A DNA stretch of 64,000 nt from Shewanella algidipiscicola (GCF_003605125.1 NZ_QPQT01000009.1:124001-188000), one strand, 5' to 3'; counted from the first letter of the stretch, positions 48,744-59,481 are shown. A program made the numbers and translations. Notes: generated by a model not told the origin, from the sequence alone.

Positions 48744-50433
48744 GAAAATCCCGGGCGGCATCTAATACCGCTTTCACTACGCCGACACGCACAGTGAAAT
48801 TACCAAAGGTTTCTTCCGTTTCACGCTCACTGACATAGCGAGCAAACAGGGCATCGAGTTCGGCTAAAATCTCCGCCTCTTGAATATTTTCTCGGTAAAG
48901 CTTATTCAAACGCGTACCTTCAAAGCTGGCACCAAGATAGAGGTTATAACGCCCAGGGGCTTTACCTACCAAGCCAATTTCAGCCGCAAAGGGACGAGCA
49001 CAGCCATTAGGACACCCCGTCATACGAATAACAATACCTTGGTCAAGGAAACCATGCTTTTCCTGCAGCGCCTCGACTTTGGTCAAGAAATCAGGAAAGT
49101 AACGCTCCGCTTCTGCCATCGCCAACGCACAAGTCGGCAATGCAACGCAGGCAATGGAATGACCACGGGTTTCGCTGATCAATCTGCCCATCAAACCGTG
49201 ACGGCGCGCAATCGCTTCAATCTGTGCTTTATCAACCTCGGCAACCCCCGCGATGATGATGTTCTGATTAGAGGTCATACGAAAATCCCCTTTGTGTACC
49301 AAGGCAATTTCACGCAGTCCAGTTTGCAACGGCTGACCTGGTAGATCTTTAATCCGACCGCCTTCGATAAATAGGGTCAAATGCCATTGGTCATCAACGC
49401 CTTTTATCCAACCATAACGATCGCCGCGATCGCCGATCACTACATCACGTTTAGGCTCAAACTTAATGCCAGCACGCTTTTCAACTTCAGCTTTAAAGGC
49501 ATCAAATCCATGTTTTACAATGGTGTATTTAAGGCGTGACTGTTTACGATCGGAGCGATTACCCCAGTCACGCTGCACTTTAAGTACCGCTTCGGCAAAC
49601 TTAAGGCAATCCTTCGCCTTAATAAAGCCAAAATCATCACCCAGGCGCGGAAAAGTGGCAACCTCGCCATGGGTTGATCCCATACCGCCACCTGCCACCA
49701 TATTAAAACCAATTAACTCCCCCGCTTCTGCTACGGCGATAAAGCCAAGATCGTTGGTGTAGACATCGACATCATTATCTGGCGGTACCGCTACCGCCAT
49801 CTTAAATTTACGCGGCAGGTACGTTTTGCCATACACAGGCTCTACTTCATCGCCCTCACTGACGGCCACCTTATCATCACCTAACCAGATCTCGGCGTAA
49901 GCTTTAGTACGCGGCAAGTAGTTATCCGACAACTGCTTGGCCCAATAAAAGGCTTGCTGATGCAGCTTAGACTCCACCGGGTTGGGATTACACATCACAT
50001 TACGGTTGACGTCACCACAGGCTGCGATTGAATCTAGCGCCTCTTTGTCGAGATCCTGGATCAACGTTTTCAGATTACGCTTTGGAATACCGTGATACTG
50101 AAACGTCTGACGTGTCGTAAGACGAATGCTATTTGAGCTGGTGAGGTTTGCGGCAATTTTATCGACTCCCAACCATTGCTTCGGCGTACACACCCCACCC
50201 GCCACTCGAGCACGCAACATAAAGCTATAAAGGGGTTCTAGCTTTTGCGCTTTACGCTCATTGCGTTGATCACGATCATCTTGCTGATAAAAACCATGAA
50301 ACTTGATCAGCTGCTGGTCGCCTTCGCTGAACGAGCCCGTCAACGAGGTATCTAGCCCCTCTTCGATAGTGCCGCGCAAATAGTTACTGTCGGTCTTTAG
50401 GTGTTCATTTACTGATAATTTTTGTTCGTTCAT
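48736..50433 (-). CDS. cysI: Sulfite reductase hemoprotein subunit
   Basis: CysI reduces sulfite to sulfide using siroheme and a 4Fe-4S cluster. The 565-residue protein has two sulfite/nitrite-reductase repeats and the four cluster cysteines in [15 protein letters not shown] (C-x5-C) and [13 protein letters not shown] (C-x3-C). [17 protein letters not shown] is an early substrate-binding segment. The ATG at 50433 (GAGG upstream) is preferred over a frame from 50472. Depends on siroheme, whose precursor enzyme CobA is encoded in this window. Confidence 0.96.
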   Translation of the reverse strand: MNEQKLSVNEHLKTDSNYLRGTIEEGLDTSLTGSFSEGDQQLIKFHGFYQQDDRDQRNERKAQKLEPLYSFMLRARVAGGVCTPKQWLGVDKIAANLTSSNSIRLTTRQTFQYHGIPKRNLKTLIQDLDKEALDSIAACGDVNRNVMCNPNPVESKLHQQAFYWAKQLSDNYLPRTKAYAEIWLGDDKVAVSEGDEVEPVYGKTYLPRKFKMAVAVPPDNDVDVYTNDLGFIAVAEAGELIGFNMVAGGGMGSTHGEVATFPRLGDDFGFIKAKDCLKFAEAVLKVQRDWGNRSDRKQSRLKYTIVKHGFDAFKAEVEKRAGIKFEPKRDVVIGDRGDRYGWIKGVDDQWHLTLFIEGGRIKDLPGQPLQTGLREIALVHKGDFRMTSNQNIIIAGVAEVDKAQIEAIARRHGLMGRLISETRGHSIACVALPTCALAMAEAERYFPDFLTKVEALQEKHGFLDQGIVIRMTGCPNGCARPFAAEIGLVGKAPGRYNLYLGASFEGTRLNKLYRENIQEAEILAELDALFARYVSERETEETFGNFTVRVGVVKAVLDAARDFHG

Positions 50434-50519
50434 GGCTAGTGCCTCATCCTTTTCGAACAGCGGCATGACCACTGTTCGTTAATCTGTTTAGTCAAATCTA
50501 CGGGTATCAAGACATAGGG

Positions 50520-52304
50520 TTAATAAACATCTTTTTGATAACGTTTATCACGGCGAAGTTGCTCTAAATATGCTGTGGCCGTCTCTTCATCTTTTCCGCC
50601 ATATTGCTGCACCACATCAAGCAGAGCTTGATGCACATCTTTAGCCATTCGCTCGGCATCGCCACACACGTAGAGATGGGCCCCCTTTTCTAACCACTGC
50701 CACAAGGCCTCGCCGCGCTCAGCAATGCGATGCTGCACATAAACCTTGTGCGCCTGATCTCGCGAGAAAGCGGAATCAAAGCGGGTTAATGTGCCTTGTT
50801 TAAGATATTGCTGCCACTCAGTTTGATACAGGAAATCTTGCTCAAAGTGCGGATTACCAAAGAATAACCAACTTTCTCCTGCCGCACCTTGTACGGCACG
50901 CTCCTGTATAAAGGCCCTGAAAGGGGCCACACCGGTGCCGGGACCTATCATGATCACTGGGGTTTGTGGGTTGTCAGGCAAGCGAAAGTGGTTGTTTGGC
51001 TCAACATAGACCTTAACTGCTGCGCCCTCTGCTGCGGTCGCTAAAAAGTGCGACGCGCCGCCAAAACGGGCAACGCCTTCACGCTCATCTGCAACCAATG
51101 CCACAGTCAAATGGACTTCATCGCCCACCTCGGCTTGGCTCGATGCTATCGAATAGAGGCGCGGCGTGATTGGGCGCAATAATTCGACCAACTGGAAAGC
51201 GGTAATATCAACCGGATACAGAGCAACCAGATCGGCAAGTTGATGATGAAGCAAAAACTGACGCGTCAGCTCGCGGTCTTCGCTGATTGCCAGTAATGCT
51301 TCATCACCGCTTAGTTGTGCCCAGTTTTGCACCAGTCCAGGGTAAAGCTGCGTTAATTCGCGCTTATCTTTAAGCGCCTCAAAAAGCGATAAGCTTTGAT
51401 CTGCAAGCGTCACCTGCGCTGTACCATCGAGGGACAAGGCACTTAAAATCTCATTAACCAAGGCATCTGAATTACTAAACCAGACCCCTAGTGCATCACC
51501 CACTTGATAACTGAGCCCAGAGTCAGCGAGATCAATCTCAACATGGCGCACATCTCTGTCTGAATCACGCCCGGTCAACTTTTGACTCACTAGCACCTCG
51601 GCGCTGCAGGGGTTTTGCTTAGTGTAAGTTGCTGCAGTGGCGCTGCTGACACCGTCTATTGAGACCACGTTCGCGCTAGACGCCGAGATTAACGGCTTAA
51701 CGGCAGTCAACACCTGCTGCTGCCATTGGCTGGCAGCCACATCATAATCAACATCACACTCAGTTAGCGGCACAATCGATTTGGCACCTAACGCGGCTAG
51801 GCGCTGCTCAAAGTCTTTACCGGTTTGGCAGAAAAACTCGTAACTCGAGTCACCGAGCGCTAAAACAGCATAATTAAGCTGCTCTAAACGTGGCGCACGT
51901 TTCGATGCCAAAAACTGATGTAGCTCAATGGCATCATCAGGGGCCTCGCCTTCACCATGGGTACTGACCACGGCAAGTAGTAAGGTCTCTTGTTTCAACT
52001 GGCGCACCTTGTAGTCGGCCATAGAAACGAGGTTAACGGCATAGCCTTGTGCTTGGGCTTTTGCAGCCAAGTCGGTCGCAATGCCTCGACCATTGCCAGT
52101 TTGACTACCATAGAGAAGGGTAATGGTTTGCTCTGGTGCGCTAGCCGCACTGACGTTATCGCCTGCCGCTACGGCAGTCGCCGACAGATAGCCGCCGACC
52201 CATGCCAGTTGCACCGCAGTAAGTTCACTCGTGAGTTGTTTTAGCTTATCGACCTGTCCTTGAGACAGTGGCGAAGCCTGTGATGAAAGCGCTTTTAACA
52301 GCAT
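50520..52304 (-). CDS. cysJ: Sulfite reductase (NADPH) flavoprotein subunit
   Basis: CysJ passes NADPH electrons through FAD and FMN to CysI. The 594-residue protein has an N-terminal flavodoxin domain (LLYGSQTGNGRGIATDLA, STHGEGEAPDDA), an FAD-binding module (RLYSIASSQAEVGDEVHL) and an NADPH-binding domain (MIGPGTGVAPFRAF). It ends in KRYQKDVY with the terminal Tyr stacked on FAD. First gene of cysJIH; the 86 bases to cysI include no terminator. No clear ribosome binding site precedes the ATG at 52304. Confidence 0.96.
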   Translation of the reverse strand: MLLKALSSQASPLSQGQVDKLKQLTSELTAVQLAWVGGYLSATAVAAGDNVSAASAPEQTITLLYGSQTGNGRGIATDLAAKAQAQGYAVNLVSMADYKVRQLKQETLLLAVVSTHGEGEAPDDAIELHQFLASKRAPRLEQLNYAVLALGDSSYEFFCQTGKDFEQRLAALGAKSIVPLTECDVDYDVAASQWQQQVLTAVKPLISASSANVVSIDGVSSATAATYTKQNPCSAEVLVSQKLTGRDSDRDVRHVEIDLADSGLSYQVGDALGVWFSNSDALVNEILSALSLDGTAQVTLADQSLSLFEALKDKRELTQLYPGLVQNWAQLSGDEALLAISEDRELTRQFLLHHQLADLVALYPVDITAFQLVELLRPITPRLYSIASSQAEVGDEVHLTVALVADEREGVARFGGASHFLATAAEGAAVKVYVEPNNHFRLPDNPQTPVIMIGPGTGVAPFRAFIQERAVQGAAGESWLFFGNPHFEQDFLYQTEWQQYLKQGTLTRFDSAFSRDQAHKVYVQHRIAERGEALWQWLEKGAHLYVCGDAERMAKDVHQALLDVVQQYGGKDEETATAYLEQLRRDKRYQKDVY

Positions 52305-52635
52305 GAAGGACGGCCCTATATCAGTGTAATAGACCTAGCTTAGAGCCTTACTTGAAAAGCAAAAAAGAATAAAATATGATTTTTAATATCTTTTTGGAAT
52401 ATGCAAAGTGCATTAATTGAGCTACAAAAGTGAGGGTGGCAAATCAAAACTGTAAAAAATGGGTAGTTAAGCACAGAATTTAAAATAAGAAATTGTGGTC
52501 TAGCGCAAATTTTTTGCTCTGACCAGTGTTAAAAAGCCAAATATGAAAAATTCGCGCTTGTGTATGCTTTTAGACACGCCACAATAATGAGTCAACTTTA
52601 ATAACGACGTCTGTCCCTAACTAAGAGGTTTCTCA
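52305..52635. other. Divergent promoter region cysJ / pnt
   Basis: A 331-base AT-rich region that must contain both promoters. CysB sites would be expected for cysJIH, but they are too degenerate to place by eye. No ORF or repeat is seen. Confidence 0.5.
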
Positions 52636-53808
52636 GTGAAACTAGGTCTACTAAAAGAGAGCCAAGCCGATGAAAAACGCGTTGCGTTGATTCCGGCAAA
52701 CGTGACTCGGTTAATCAAAAAAAACCTCCAAATCCTTGTCGAAAGCGGCGCTGGCGAAAGCGCAGGTTTTAGCGATCAACAATATCAGGAAGCCGGAGCT
52801 ATTATCACCCCCCGCGAACAAGTGTTTGAGCAGGCTGACATCATCACTGTGGTTAACTGCAAAGGCAGCCAATTTGATGAAATCAAAACGCTGGCTAAAG
52901 CTAACCAACTGTTTATCGGCATGATGGATCCCCTAGCTCACCCAGACAACGCCACAGCGCTGGCCGCAACGGGCACCACAGCTATCGCCCTTGAGCTGGT
53001 ACCACGCATCACGCGCGCCCAAAGCATGGATATTCTATCGTCAATGGCGACGATCGCTGGCTACAAAGCGGTACTACTGGCCGCCCATAAAGCCCCGCGT
53101 ATGTTCCCTATGATGATGACGGCTGCAGGCACCTTAAAACCGGCCCGCGCCTTTATCATGGGCGTTGGTGTAGCAGGCCTACAGGCATGTGCGACCGCTA
53201 AACGCCTTGGCGCCGTGGTGGAAGCTTATGATATTCGCCCCGCCGCGCGCGAACAAATTCTGTCTGTCGGTGCCAAGCCTGTCGAACTGGATCTGGAAAC
53301 TGAAAACACCGAGACCAAAGGCGGTTATGCCACCGAACAAAGTGATGACTTTATTAAGCGCCAACAGCAAGCCATGACCAATGTGCTAGCACAACAAGAT
53401 ATTGTTATCACCACCGCAGCGATCCCAGGCCGCAAGGCGCCAGTGCTTATCACTACAGCCATGGTCGAGGGGATGAAACCTGGCACCATCATTGTCGATT
53501 TGGCAGCCGAAACTGGCGGCAACTGTGAGCTGACCCGCCTCGATGAAACCGTTGTGCATAATGGCGTCACGATCTTGGGTCCTTCGAATGTACCAGGCAC
53601 AGCCGCAACCCATGCCAGTCAAATGTATGGCACCAACATCGAAAACCTATTGAAATTACTCGTCGATAATGACGGCCAACTTCATTTAGATTTTGACGAT
53701 GAAATCGTGCGCGATACTGTCGTCGTGCATCAAGGAGACGTGGTTAACGCCCGGATCCGCTCGCTATTGGGCATGCCCGACATTGCTGTGCCAGAGGAGG
53801 CTCAATAA
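52636..53808 (+). CDS. pntA: NAD(P) transhydrogenase alpha-1 subunit (NAD-binding domain)
   Basis: The soluble dI domain of proton-translocating transhydrogenase, 390 residues, related to alanine dehydrogenase. Starts MKLGLLKESQADEKRVALIP, with the Q-rich dI loop ending and RAQSMDILSSMATIAGYKAV. The NAD-binding GVGVAGLQACATAKRLGA is present. GTG at 52636 has AGAGG upstream. Unlike E. coli, where PntA is one 510-residue chain, the membrane part is a separate small subunit. Confidence 0.93.
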   Translation: MKLGLLKESQADEKRVALIPANVTRLIKKNLQILVESGAGESAGFSDQQYQEAGAIITPREQVFEQADIITVVNCKGSQFDEIKTLAKANQLFIGMMDPLAHPDNATALAATGTTAIALELVPRITRAQSMDILSSMATIAGYKAVLLAAHKAPRMFPMMMTAAGTLKPARAFIMGVGVAGLQACATAKRLGAVVEAYDIRPAAREQILSVGAKPVELDLETENTETKGGYATEQSDDFIKRQQQAMTNVLAQQDIVITTAAIPGRKAPVLITTAMVEGMKPGTIIVDLAAETGGNCELTRLDETVVHNGVTILGPSNVPGTAATHASQMYGTNIENLLKLLVDNDGQLHLDFDDEIVRDTVVVHQGDVVNARIRSLLGMPDIAVPEEAQ

Positions 53809-54083
53809 TGGATATTTTATTACTACTCACCCTATTCGTGGTGGCCGTTTTTCTTGGAGTGGAACTGATCACTAAAGTCCCACCGACCCTGCATACCCCG
53901 TTAATGTCTGGCTCTAATGCCATTTCGGGCATCTCACTGGTAGGCGCATTGCTGTCGGCCGGTTCTGGCGCAGGTGTCTGGGTTAACGTATTAGGATTTA
54001 TCGCTGTGGTACTTGCCACGATTAATGTGGTCGGTGGCTATATGGTTACCAATCGCATGCTTGCCATGTTTAAAAGGAAATAA
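53808..54083 (+). CDS. NAD(P) transhydrogenase alpha-2 subunit (membrane part)
   Basis: A 91-residue protein with three membrane helices (LLLLTLFVVAVFLGVELI, ISGISLVGALLSAGSG, VLGFIAVVLATINVVGGYMV). It corresponds to the C-terminal membrane part of E. coli PntA. Its ATG overlaps the last base of the alpha-1 gene (TAATG), showing strong coupling. The separation resembles the three-gene pnt operon of Rhodospirillum rubrum. Confidence 0.93.
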   Translation: MDILLLLTLFVVAVFLGVELITKVPPTLHTPLMSGSNAISGISLVGALLSAGSGAGVWVNVLGFIAVVLATINVVGGYMVTNRMLAMFKRK

Positions 54084-54089
54084 GCCAAC

Positions 54090-55472
54090 ATGAGTATGAC
54101 GATTATTTATCTCGCCTACCTTGTGGCCGCGAGTCTGTTTATTTTGGGCATTAAAGGGTTAACTAAACCACGCACCGCGGTACGTGGTAATCAGTTGTCG
54201 GCCTTAGGTATGTTTATCGCCGTGGTCGTGACCTTATTCGATCAAAGCATTTTAAGCTATGAGTGGATCATTGCCGGGGTGCTATTAGGCGGAACCATTG
54301 GGGCCTTGATGGCCACTAAAATCCAAGTCACCGCCATGCCACAAATGGTCGCAATGCTTAACGGTTTTGGTGGCGGCGCATCGCTGTTTATCGCCTTAGC
54401 CAGCTTCCTTGACCCAGACTCGGCCACCCATATCGTGGCGTTGATCTCAATTGCCCTAACGGTACTCATAGGTTCGGTTACCTTGTCGGGCTCGTTCGTT
54501 GCTTTTGCTAAGTTACAAGAGTTGATCTCTGGCAACCCCATAAAAGTGCCTGGCAATAAAGTGATTAATGCCGCTTTATTGATCACTGCAATCGGTTTGT
54601 CGGTCGCTATAGTATTAGACCCAAGCAACACCATGCTAATTTATGCACTCGTCGCGGTGTCGGTATTATTGGGCTTGTTCTTGGTCGTGCCTATTGGCGG
54701 CGCAGATATGCCAGTGGTAATCGCCTTGCTGAACTCTTACTCGGGGATTGCGGCGGCGACAACCGGCTTTATCACGGGTAACACGGTATTGATTGTGTCG
54801 GGTTCACTGGTCGGTGCCTCGGGCATCATCTTGACCCAAATCATGTGTAAGGCGATGAACCGTTCACTGTTTAACGTGTTATTTGGTGTAATGGCCGAGG
54901 GCGGCGAAACCATCGATGCCGACGAAGTGTATGCTGGCAAAGTGACCTCTTCTTCACCTGAAGAAGTCGCGATGCTGCTAGAAACTGCCGAGCGCGTGGT
55001 GATTGTACCAGGTTATGGTTTAGCGATGGCGCAGGCACAACACGCGGTGCGTGAACTCGCCTCAGTGCTAGAAGCTCGCGGTGCTCAAGTGCTCTACGCG
55101 ATTCACCCAGTGGCGGGCCGCATGCCAGGGCATATGAACGTACTCCTAGCTGAAGCCGAAGTGCCTTATGAGCAATTGATTGAAATGGATGAGATCAACC
55201 CTCAGTTTGAGCAGACTGATGTGGCGATTGTGATTGGCGCAAACGATGTAACCAACCCTATGGCGCGCGAAGATAAAGGCAGCCCAATTTATGGTATGCC
55301 TATATTAAATGTCGATAAGGCGCGCACTGTGGTTGTGGTGAAACGCTCTCTCAGTCCAGGATTTGCAGGCTTACCTAATCCGCTGTTTGCAAAAGATAAT
55401 ACCTTGATGTTATTTGGTGATGGTAAGAAAGCCATTGTCGACTTAACCCAAAGTTTGAAAGAAGCTGATTAA
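54090..55472 (+). CDS. pntB: NAD(P) transhydrogenase beta subunit
   Basis: PntB carries the remaining membrane helices (first 180 or so residues) and the NADP(H)-binding dIII domain. The dIII signature is VIVPGYGLAMAQAQHAVREL, followed by YAIHPVAGRMPGHMNVLLAEA and VIGANDVTNPMARED. The 460-residue length is normal. The complex uses the proton gradient to make NADPH from NADH, supplying for example CysJ and Fpr. Followed by a strong terminator. Confidence 0.96.
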   Translation: MSMTIIYLAYLVAASLFILGIKGLTKPRTAVRGNQLSALGMFIAVVVTLFDQSILSYEWIIAGVLLGGTIGALMATKIQVTAMPQMVAMLNGFGGGASLFIALASFLDPDSATHIVALISIALTVLIGSVTLSGSFVAFAKLQELISGNPIKVPGNKVINAALLITAIGLSVAIVLDPSNTMLIYALVAVSVLLGLFLVVPIGGADMPVVIALLNSYSGIAAATTGFITGNTVLIVSGSLVGASGIILTQIMCKAMNRSLFNVLFGVMAEGGETIDADEVYAGKVTSSSPEEVAMLLETAERVVIVPGYGLAMAQAQHAVRELASVLEARGAQVLYAIHPVAGRMPGHMNVLLAEAEVPYEQLIEMDEINPQFEQTDVAIVIGANDVTNPMAREDKGSPIYGMPILNVDKARTVVVVKRSLSPGFAGLPNPLFAKDNTLMLFGDGKKAIVDLTQSLKEAD

Positions 55473-55530
55473 TATCGCTAGGGCTACTGCATCATAACTT
55501 AGCCCAATCTCAAGGCATAAAGACATGGAT

Positions 55531-55557
55531 AAAAAGACCGCTGAGCGGTCTTTTTTA
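55531..55557 (+). terminator. pnt operon terminator
   Basis: The stem AAGACCGCT/AGCGGTCTT is followed by six T, about 60 bases past the pntB stop. The A-run on the left side could also serve the opposite strand. Confidence 0.88.
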
Positions 55558-55812
55558 TACTCAGCCAACAGGCGCCCTGCCAGAATAATGCCCCTGCCAA
55601 CGCTGTGCCCTAGACTTACACCTGCTGACAAGTACTCGACTCTCTATCGCGTAACGTGCGCTGATTGTTAGTCATGTCGATGATATCTGCCAGACAATAT
55701 CAACACCAAGTTAGAATGACCTCAAACAGCGATAACAGACCGAGCCTGACACTTGATTAAGTGATGATGTTTTGCTTAAATATCCTGCAGATAATGTTTA
55801 TACAGGAAGAGC
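55558..55812. other. Intergenic region after pnt
   Basis: A roughly 255-base stretch between the pnt terminator and the next small gene. No ORF or structure is seen. Confidence 0.4.
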
Positions 55813-56106
55813 ATGATGCAAGGAAGTGCGGTAGAAAATCATCCGTTTTCACCTTTTGAAGATAGACGTATTGAACAGGCTAGATCAGGAGAACACTGGG
55901 ATAGACTCACTAACGCGCAGCGGTTTGCGTTTTACACTTTAGCCAAACTGGGCTACCAACTGCTGTTTGTTAGGCGCACGCCACACACCTCCACCGCCAT
56001 AGTCAAGCAGGAAGAACAACTGGTGACGATTAACGATGATGGCGACATCGACTTTAATCCTAATGTGGTACTACGCGAACGTCGTCCACCACGGCAACAG
56101 CTATAG
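55813..56106 (+). CDS. Small protein of unknown function (97 residues)
   Basis: A basic, soluble 97-residue frame with AGGAAGAG directly before the ATG at 55813 (a second ATG follows at once). A central amphipathic helix reads NAQRFAFYTLAKLGYQLLFVRR; the C-terminus is Arg/Pro-rich (LRERRPPRQQL). There are no cysteines and no signal peptide. I do not recognise the family. A real gene is favoured by the ribosome binding site and protein-like composition. Confidence 0.6.
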   Translation: MMQGSAVENHPFSPFEDRRIEQARSGEHWDRLTNAQRFAFYTLAKLGYQLLFVRRTPHTSTAIVKQEEQLVTINDDGDIDFNPNVVLRERRPPRQQL

Positions 56107-56181
56107 AAAAAAAGCAGGCAACACTAGATATTAAGACTCGCGGTTCACTATTAAGCCTCTGGGCATTTAATGTGATGAAAT

Positions 56182-57015
56182 TTAATCGCCACTCATCGTC
56201 TGTTCATCTAACCACGCTAGCGCCTGCGCTTTCCCCATAAGGTGCTCCAATGTCGGTCGAATCACATCCGCCATTTGTGCCCGGCGCCAAAACATATAGC
56301 GCGGCAACCTATGGTTAACACCTTGACCAAAAAGATAATGTAACAAGCTAGCAAACTCATTTAATTCATCTATCTGGTATTGTTGTAACGTCGGATAAAT
56401 CTCATCAATTAACAGATCAAAATCAGCAAACTGACCCAACTCTTGCCAGCTGTAACTATGCAGCAACTGAACCAGCATGGGTGCAGACCAATGAGAGAGA
56501 GCAATCACATTATCAAACACCGCAAGATTACGCTTATGGTATTGCTGCCAAGCTAAATGACAACCTTGTCCTTGTTGTGCCAGCGACCATACAAGGTAGA
56601 TATCGGCCAGCCACTCATGTTGGTAACCCGATAGCGGATGCTGAGTTAACAACGCTGACGCAGAAGAGGTGACGGCCAAATGTCCCAGTTCATGCCAGAG
56701 CGTCATCTGCACGGCATTATCAAGGGTTAAGCTATATAGCTCACCGCTCCAACGTGCCGACAATAACCGAGGTATATTATCAGGGTTAAGTAATACCACC
56801 CCAGTTATCTCGGGGTGGTCGATAGGTTTTGCCATGGCGCCACGGTGGCCAAGCTCTTTAAGAAGCTCACGCTTTGGCGGCAATTGCTGACGCGCATCAC
56901 CGGGTAACTGGGCTAAACATTGAACAAGCTCAGGCGTATGGCAGACCAATGCTTGCCCATGGGACATAGGGACCCACAGCCAAGCGCTGGCAAGCAATAG
57001 CGCCTCTGAGATCAC
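56182..57015 (-). CDS. Putative zinc metallopeptidase-like protein overlapping hldE
   Basis: A 277-residue protein starting at GTG 57015, whose first four bases overlap the hldE stop (GTGA). An N-terminal segment ([19 protein letters not shown]) looks like a signal peptide. The zinc-binding motif HELGH occurs in [17 protein letters not shown] (about residue 108). It is followed some 25 residues later by [11 protein letters not shown], a candidate third zinc ligand in a gluzincin-like ExxAD setting. The rest is helical with no other domain I recognise. Whether it cleaves peptides is inference. Coupling to hldE hints at an envelope task. Confidence 0.65.
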   Translation of the reverse strand: MISEALLLASAWLWVPMSHGQALVCHTPELVQCLAQLPGDARQQLPPKRELLKELGHRGAMAKPIDHPEITGVVLLNPDNIPRLLSARWSGELYSLTLDNAVQMTLWHELGHLAVTSSASALLTQHPLSGYQHEWLADIYLVWSLAQQGQGCHLAWQQYHKRNLAVFDNVIALSHWSAPMLVQLLHSYSWQELGQFADFDLLIDEIYPTLQQYQIDELNEFASLLHYLFGQGVNHRLPRYMFWRRAQMADVIRPTLEHLMGKAQALAWLDEQTMSGD

Positions 57016-58442
57016 TGCTTCGCCATGATATTTTGTATTATCGCCGTGGTTGATACGCCATCTTCAAAGCCAAGCACTTCAACGCTGCCACCGGCGGCAA
57101 TCACCTCTTTCCCCCCGGCGATATCCTCAACCTGATAGTCACCACCTTTGACCAACATGTCGGGCAGTAGTCGGGCAATAATGCGTTGCGGCGTATCTTC
57201 ACTAAATGATACCACCCAGTCCACCGACGCAAGTCCAGCAAGCACCGCCATGCGGCGCTCCAGTTGATTGACTGGACGACCATCGCCTTTGAGACGTTTT
57301 ACTGACTCATCATCATTAACCGCCACAATCAAGCGATCGCCTAAGGCTTTGGCTTGCTGCAAATAGCTCACATGGCCCGCATGCAAAATATCAAAACAAC
57401 CATTGGTCATCACCACGCGCTCGCCGCGCAGCTTCGCCTCTTCTAGCGCATAAACTAACTGATCTTCGCTTATCACGCCAAAACCACTTTCGCCATGGCT
57501 TAAATTTAAGGCGGCAATCAATTCGATACGGCTAACTGTTGAGGTACCTCGCTTACCGACAACAATCCCCGCAGCCGTATTGGCAATAGCACACGCTTGT
57601 GGCAGATCGCTCCCCGCGGCTAAGGCGGTAGCAAGCGCCGAAATAACCGTATCGCCAGCCCCAGTCACATCGTACACTTCACGGGCGACGGTCGGAATGT
57701 GTAGCTCAGGTGCGTTAGCAGTGATAAGAGTCATGCCTTTTTCTGAACGCGTCACTAACATGGCTTCTAAATCATGCTCTTTTAGCAACGCCTGCGCCTT
57801 CTCAACCAGATCGGCTTCATCACGCACAGTCCCAACAACTTGTTCAAACTCCAGCATATTGGGCGTTAATAACGTTGCGCCGCGATAACGAGAAAAGTCA
57901 CTGCCTTTAGGATCGACCAAGACTTTAATGCCCTTAGCTTTCGCTCTGGCAATAAACTCTTGCGGCTTATCTAATGCGCCCTTAGCGTAATCAGACAGCA
58001 CCACAACAGACACATCAGCAAATTCGCTCTCGGCACTATTTAACAGCGCTTGGCTGTGTGCAGGCAGATAAGGCTCTTCAAAATCTAAACGCAACAACTG
58101 CTGGTTACGTGACAAAATTCTGAGCTTTGTGATTGTCGGCTTCTCAGCCACTCGGAACCATTTAGGTTCAACACCTAGAGCTTGCACGCCTTGGGTAAGC
58201 GCAGCCGCGGTTTCATCTTCGCCGACAATGCCCGCTAGGCGAACATTGCCGCCCAGGGCTGCAATATTCAGAGCCACGTTAGCTGCGCCGCCCGGTCTAT
58301 CTTCGACCTGGTTGACTCGCACCACAGGTACCGGTGCCTCAGGAGAGATGCGCCCAGTCGGTCCGGTCCAGTATCTGTCTAACATCACATCACCGACCAC
58401 AAGAACTTTAGCTTTTTCAAATGCTGGCAGAGAAATCTTCAT
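57012..58442 (-). CDS. hldE: Bifunctional heptose 7-phosphate kinase / heptose 1-phosphate adenylyltransferase
   Basis: HldE makes ADP-D-glycero-beta-D-manno-heptose precursors for the LPS inner core. The 476-residue chain has the PfkB-type kinase (first 315 residues; [17 protein letters not shown] and [16 protein letters not shown]). A nucleotidyltransferase domain follows ([22 protein letters not shown], with the HxGH motif). Full length for the fused form. It is divergent from the lpxL-like gene across about 100 bases. Confidence 0.96.
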   Translation of the reverse strand: MKISLPAFEKAKVLVVGDVMLDRYWTGPTGRISPEAPVPVVRVNQVEDRPGGAANVALNIAALGGNVRLAGIVGEDETAAALTQGVQALGVEPKWFRVAEKPTITKLRILSRNQQLLRLDFEEPYLPAHSQALLNSAESEFADVSVVVLSDYAKGALDKPQEFIARAKAKGIKVLVDPKGSDFSRYRGATLLTPNMLEFEQVVGTVRDEADLVEKAQALLKEHDLEAMLVTRSEKGMTLITANAPELHIPTVAREVYDVTGAGDTVISALATALAAGSDLPQACAIANTAAGIVVGKRGTSTVSRIELIAALNLSHGESGFGVISEDQLVYALEEAKLRGERVVMTNGCFDILHAGHVSYLQQAKALGDRLIVAVNDDESVKRLKGDGRPVNQLERRMAVLAGLASVDWVVSFSEDTPQRIIARLLPDMLVKGGDYQVEDIAGGKEVIAAGGSVEVLGFEDGVSTTAIIQNIMAKQ

Positions 58443-58544
58443 ATTGGGCTTATCTTTTAAAAATTAATCCATGATTATACCTAATTTTACCTAATATTTG
58501 AGTTAGAATATGCAGTAATTTTGGTTAATACATTTGAGTGACTC

Positions 58545-59471
58545 GTGGTCGAAAAAGCAGAATTCTCCGTAACATTTTGTCATCCTAAATATTGGCTTCT
58601 CTGGCTGGGTGTTGGCTTGATGCGGCTCACTCAGTTGTTACCCCTACCGATGCAGATGTGGCTGGGTAAAATGCTCGGACGCTTCGCCAAAAAAGTGGCC
58701 GGCAGCCGAGTGCATACCGCCAAACGAAATATAGAGCTGTGCTTTCCTGATATGCCGGCGCAAGAGCAAGCACACTTACTCAATCGGAATTTTGAAGAGA
58801 CAGGCAAAGCCATCTTTGATATCGCCAACGCATGGTGGTGGTCTGATGCCAAAGTGCAACGCCACATGACGATTAAAGGCCAAGAGCATGTCGAGCAAAC
58901 CCTTGCTAACGGCCAAGGCGTGATCTTATTCGCCGTGCATTGCCTCCCCCTAGAGATGGGTGCGCGTATCTTTGGTCAGTTTCAACCCGGCATTGGTGTG
59001 TATCGCCCACATAACAACCCATTAATGGAATACCTTCAGGTCAATGGTCGGTTACGCTCCAACAAAGGCTTAGTGCCTAAACGAGATTTACGTCAAATGG
59101 TGCGCAGCCTCAGAGCACCCGATGTCATCTGGTACACGGCGGATCAAGACTTTGGCCGTTCAAGCGCGGTCTTTATCCCTTTCTTTAATGTGCCCGATGC
59201 CGCCACCATCACAGGCGCAACCACCTTGGCTAAGCTGGGTAAAGCCAAAGTCTTGCCTTTTGTGGTCGAACGCAACAGCGACGATAAAGGCTATACCATT
59301 GAAGTCCAAGCGCCGCTGGATAATTTTCCCGGTGCCAATGAAGTCGAGGATGCCATTCGCGGTAACCAGATCATCGAGTCGATCATCAATCGAAATCGCG
59401 CCCAATATATGTGGTTACATCGCCGCTTTAAGACTCGCCCTAATCAAGACGATCCGTCGCTGTATCAATAA
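58545..59471 (+). CDS. lpxL: Lipid A acyltransferase (LpxL/HtrB family)
   Basis: An inner-membrane enzyme that adds a secondary acyl chain to Kdo2-lipid IVA. The 308-residue protein has an N-terminal membrane anchor and the HX4E catalytic motif in FAVHCLPLEMGARIFG, as in E. coli LpxL (HFLTLELGARMFG). GVYRPHNNPLMEYLQVNGR is the conserved next motif. It ends at MWLHRRFKTRP. The start is GTG at 58545. LpxL is favoured over LpxM by the motif resemblance; the acyl specificity is unknown. Next to hldE, so an LPS locus. Confidence 0.88.
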   Translation: MVEKAEFSVTFCHPKYWLLWLGVGLMRLTQLLPLPMQMWLGKMLGRFAKKVAGSRVHTAKRNIELCFPDMPAQEQAHLLNRNFEETGKAIFDIANAWWWSDAKVQRHMTIKGQEHVEQTLANGQGVILFAVHCLPLEMGARIFGQFQPGIGVYRPHNNPLMEYLQVNGRLRSNKGLVPKRDLRQMVRSLRAPDVIWYTADQDFGRSSAVFIPFFNVPDAATITGATTLAKLGKAKVLPFVVERNSDDKGYTIEVQAPLDNFPGANEVEDAIRGNQIIESIINRNRAQYMWLHRRFKTRPNQDDPSLYQ

Positions 59472-59481
59472 GCTTGATCAT

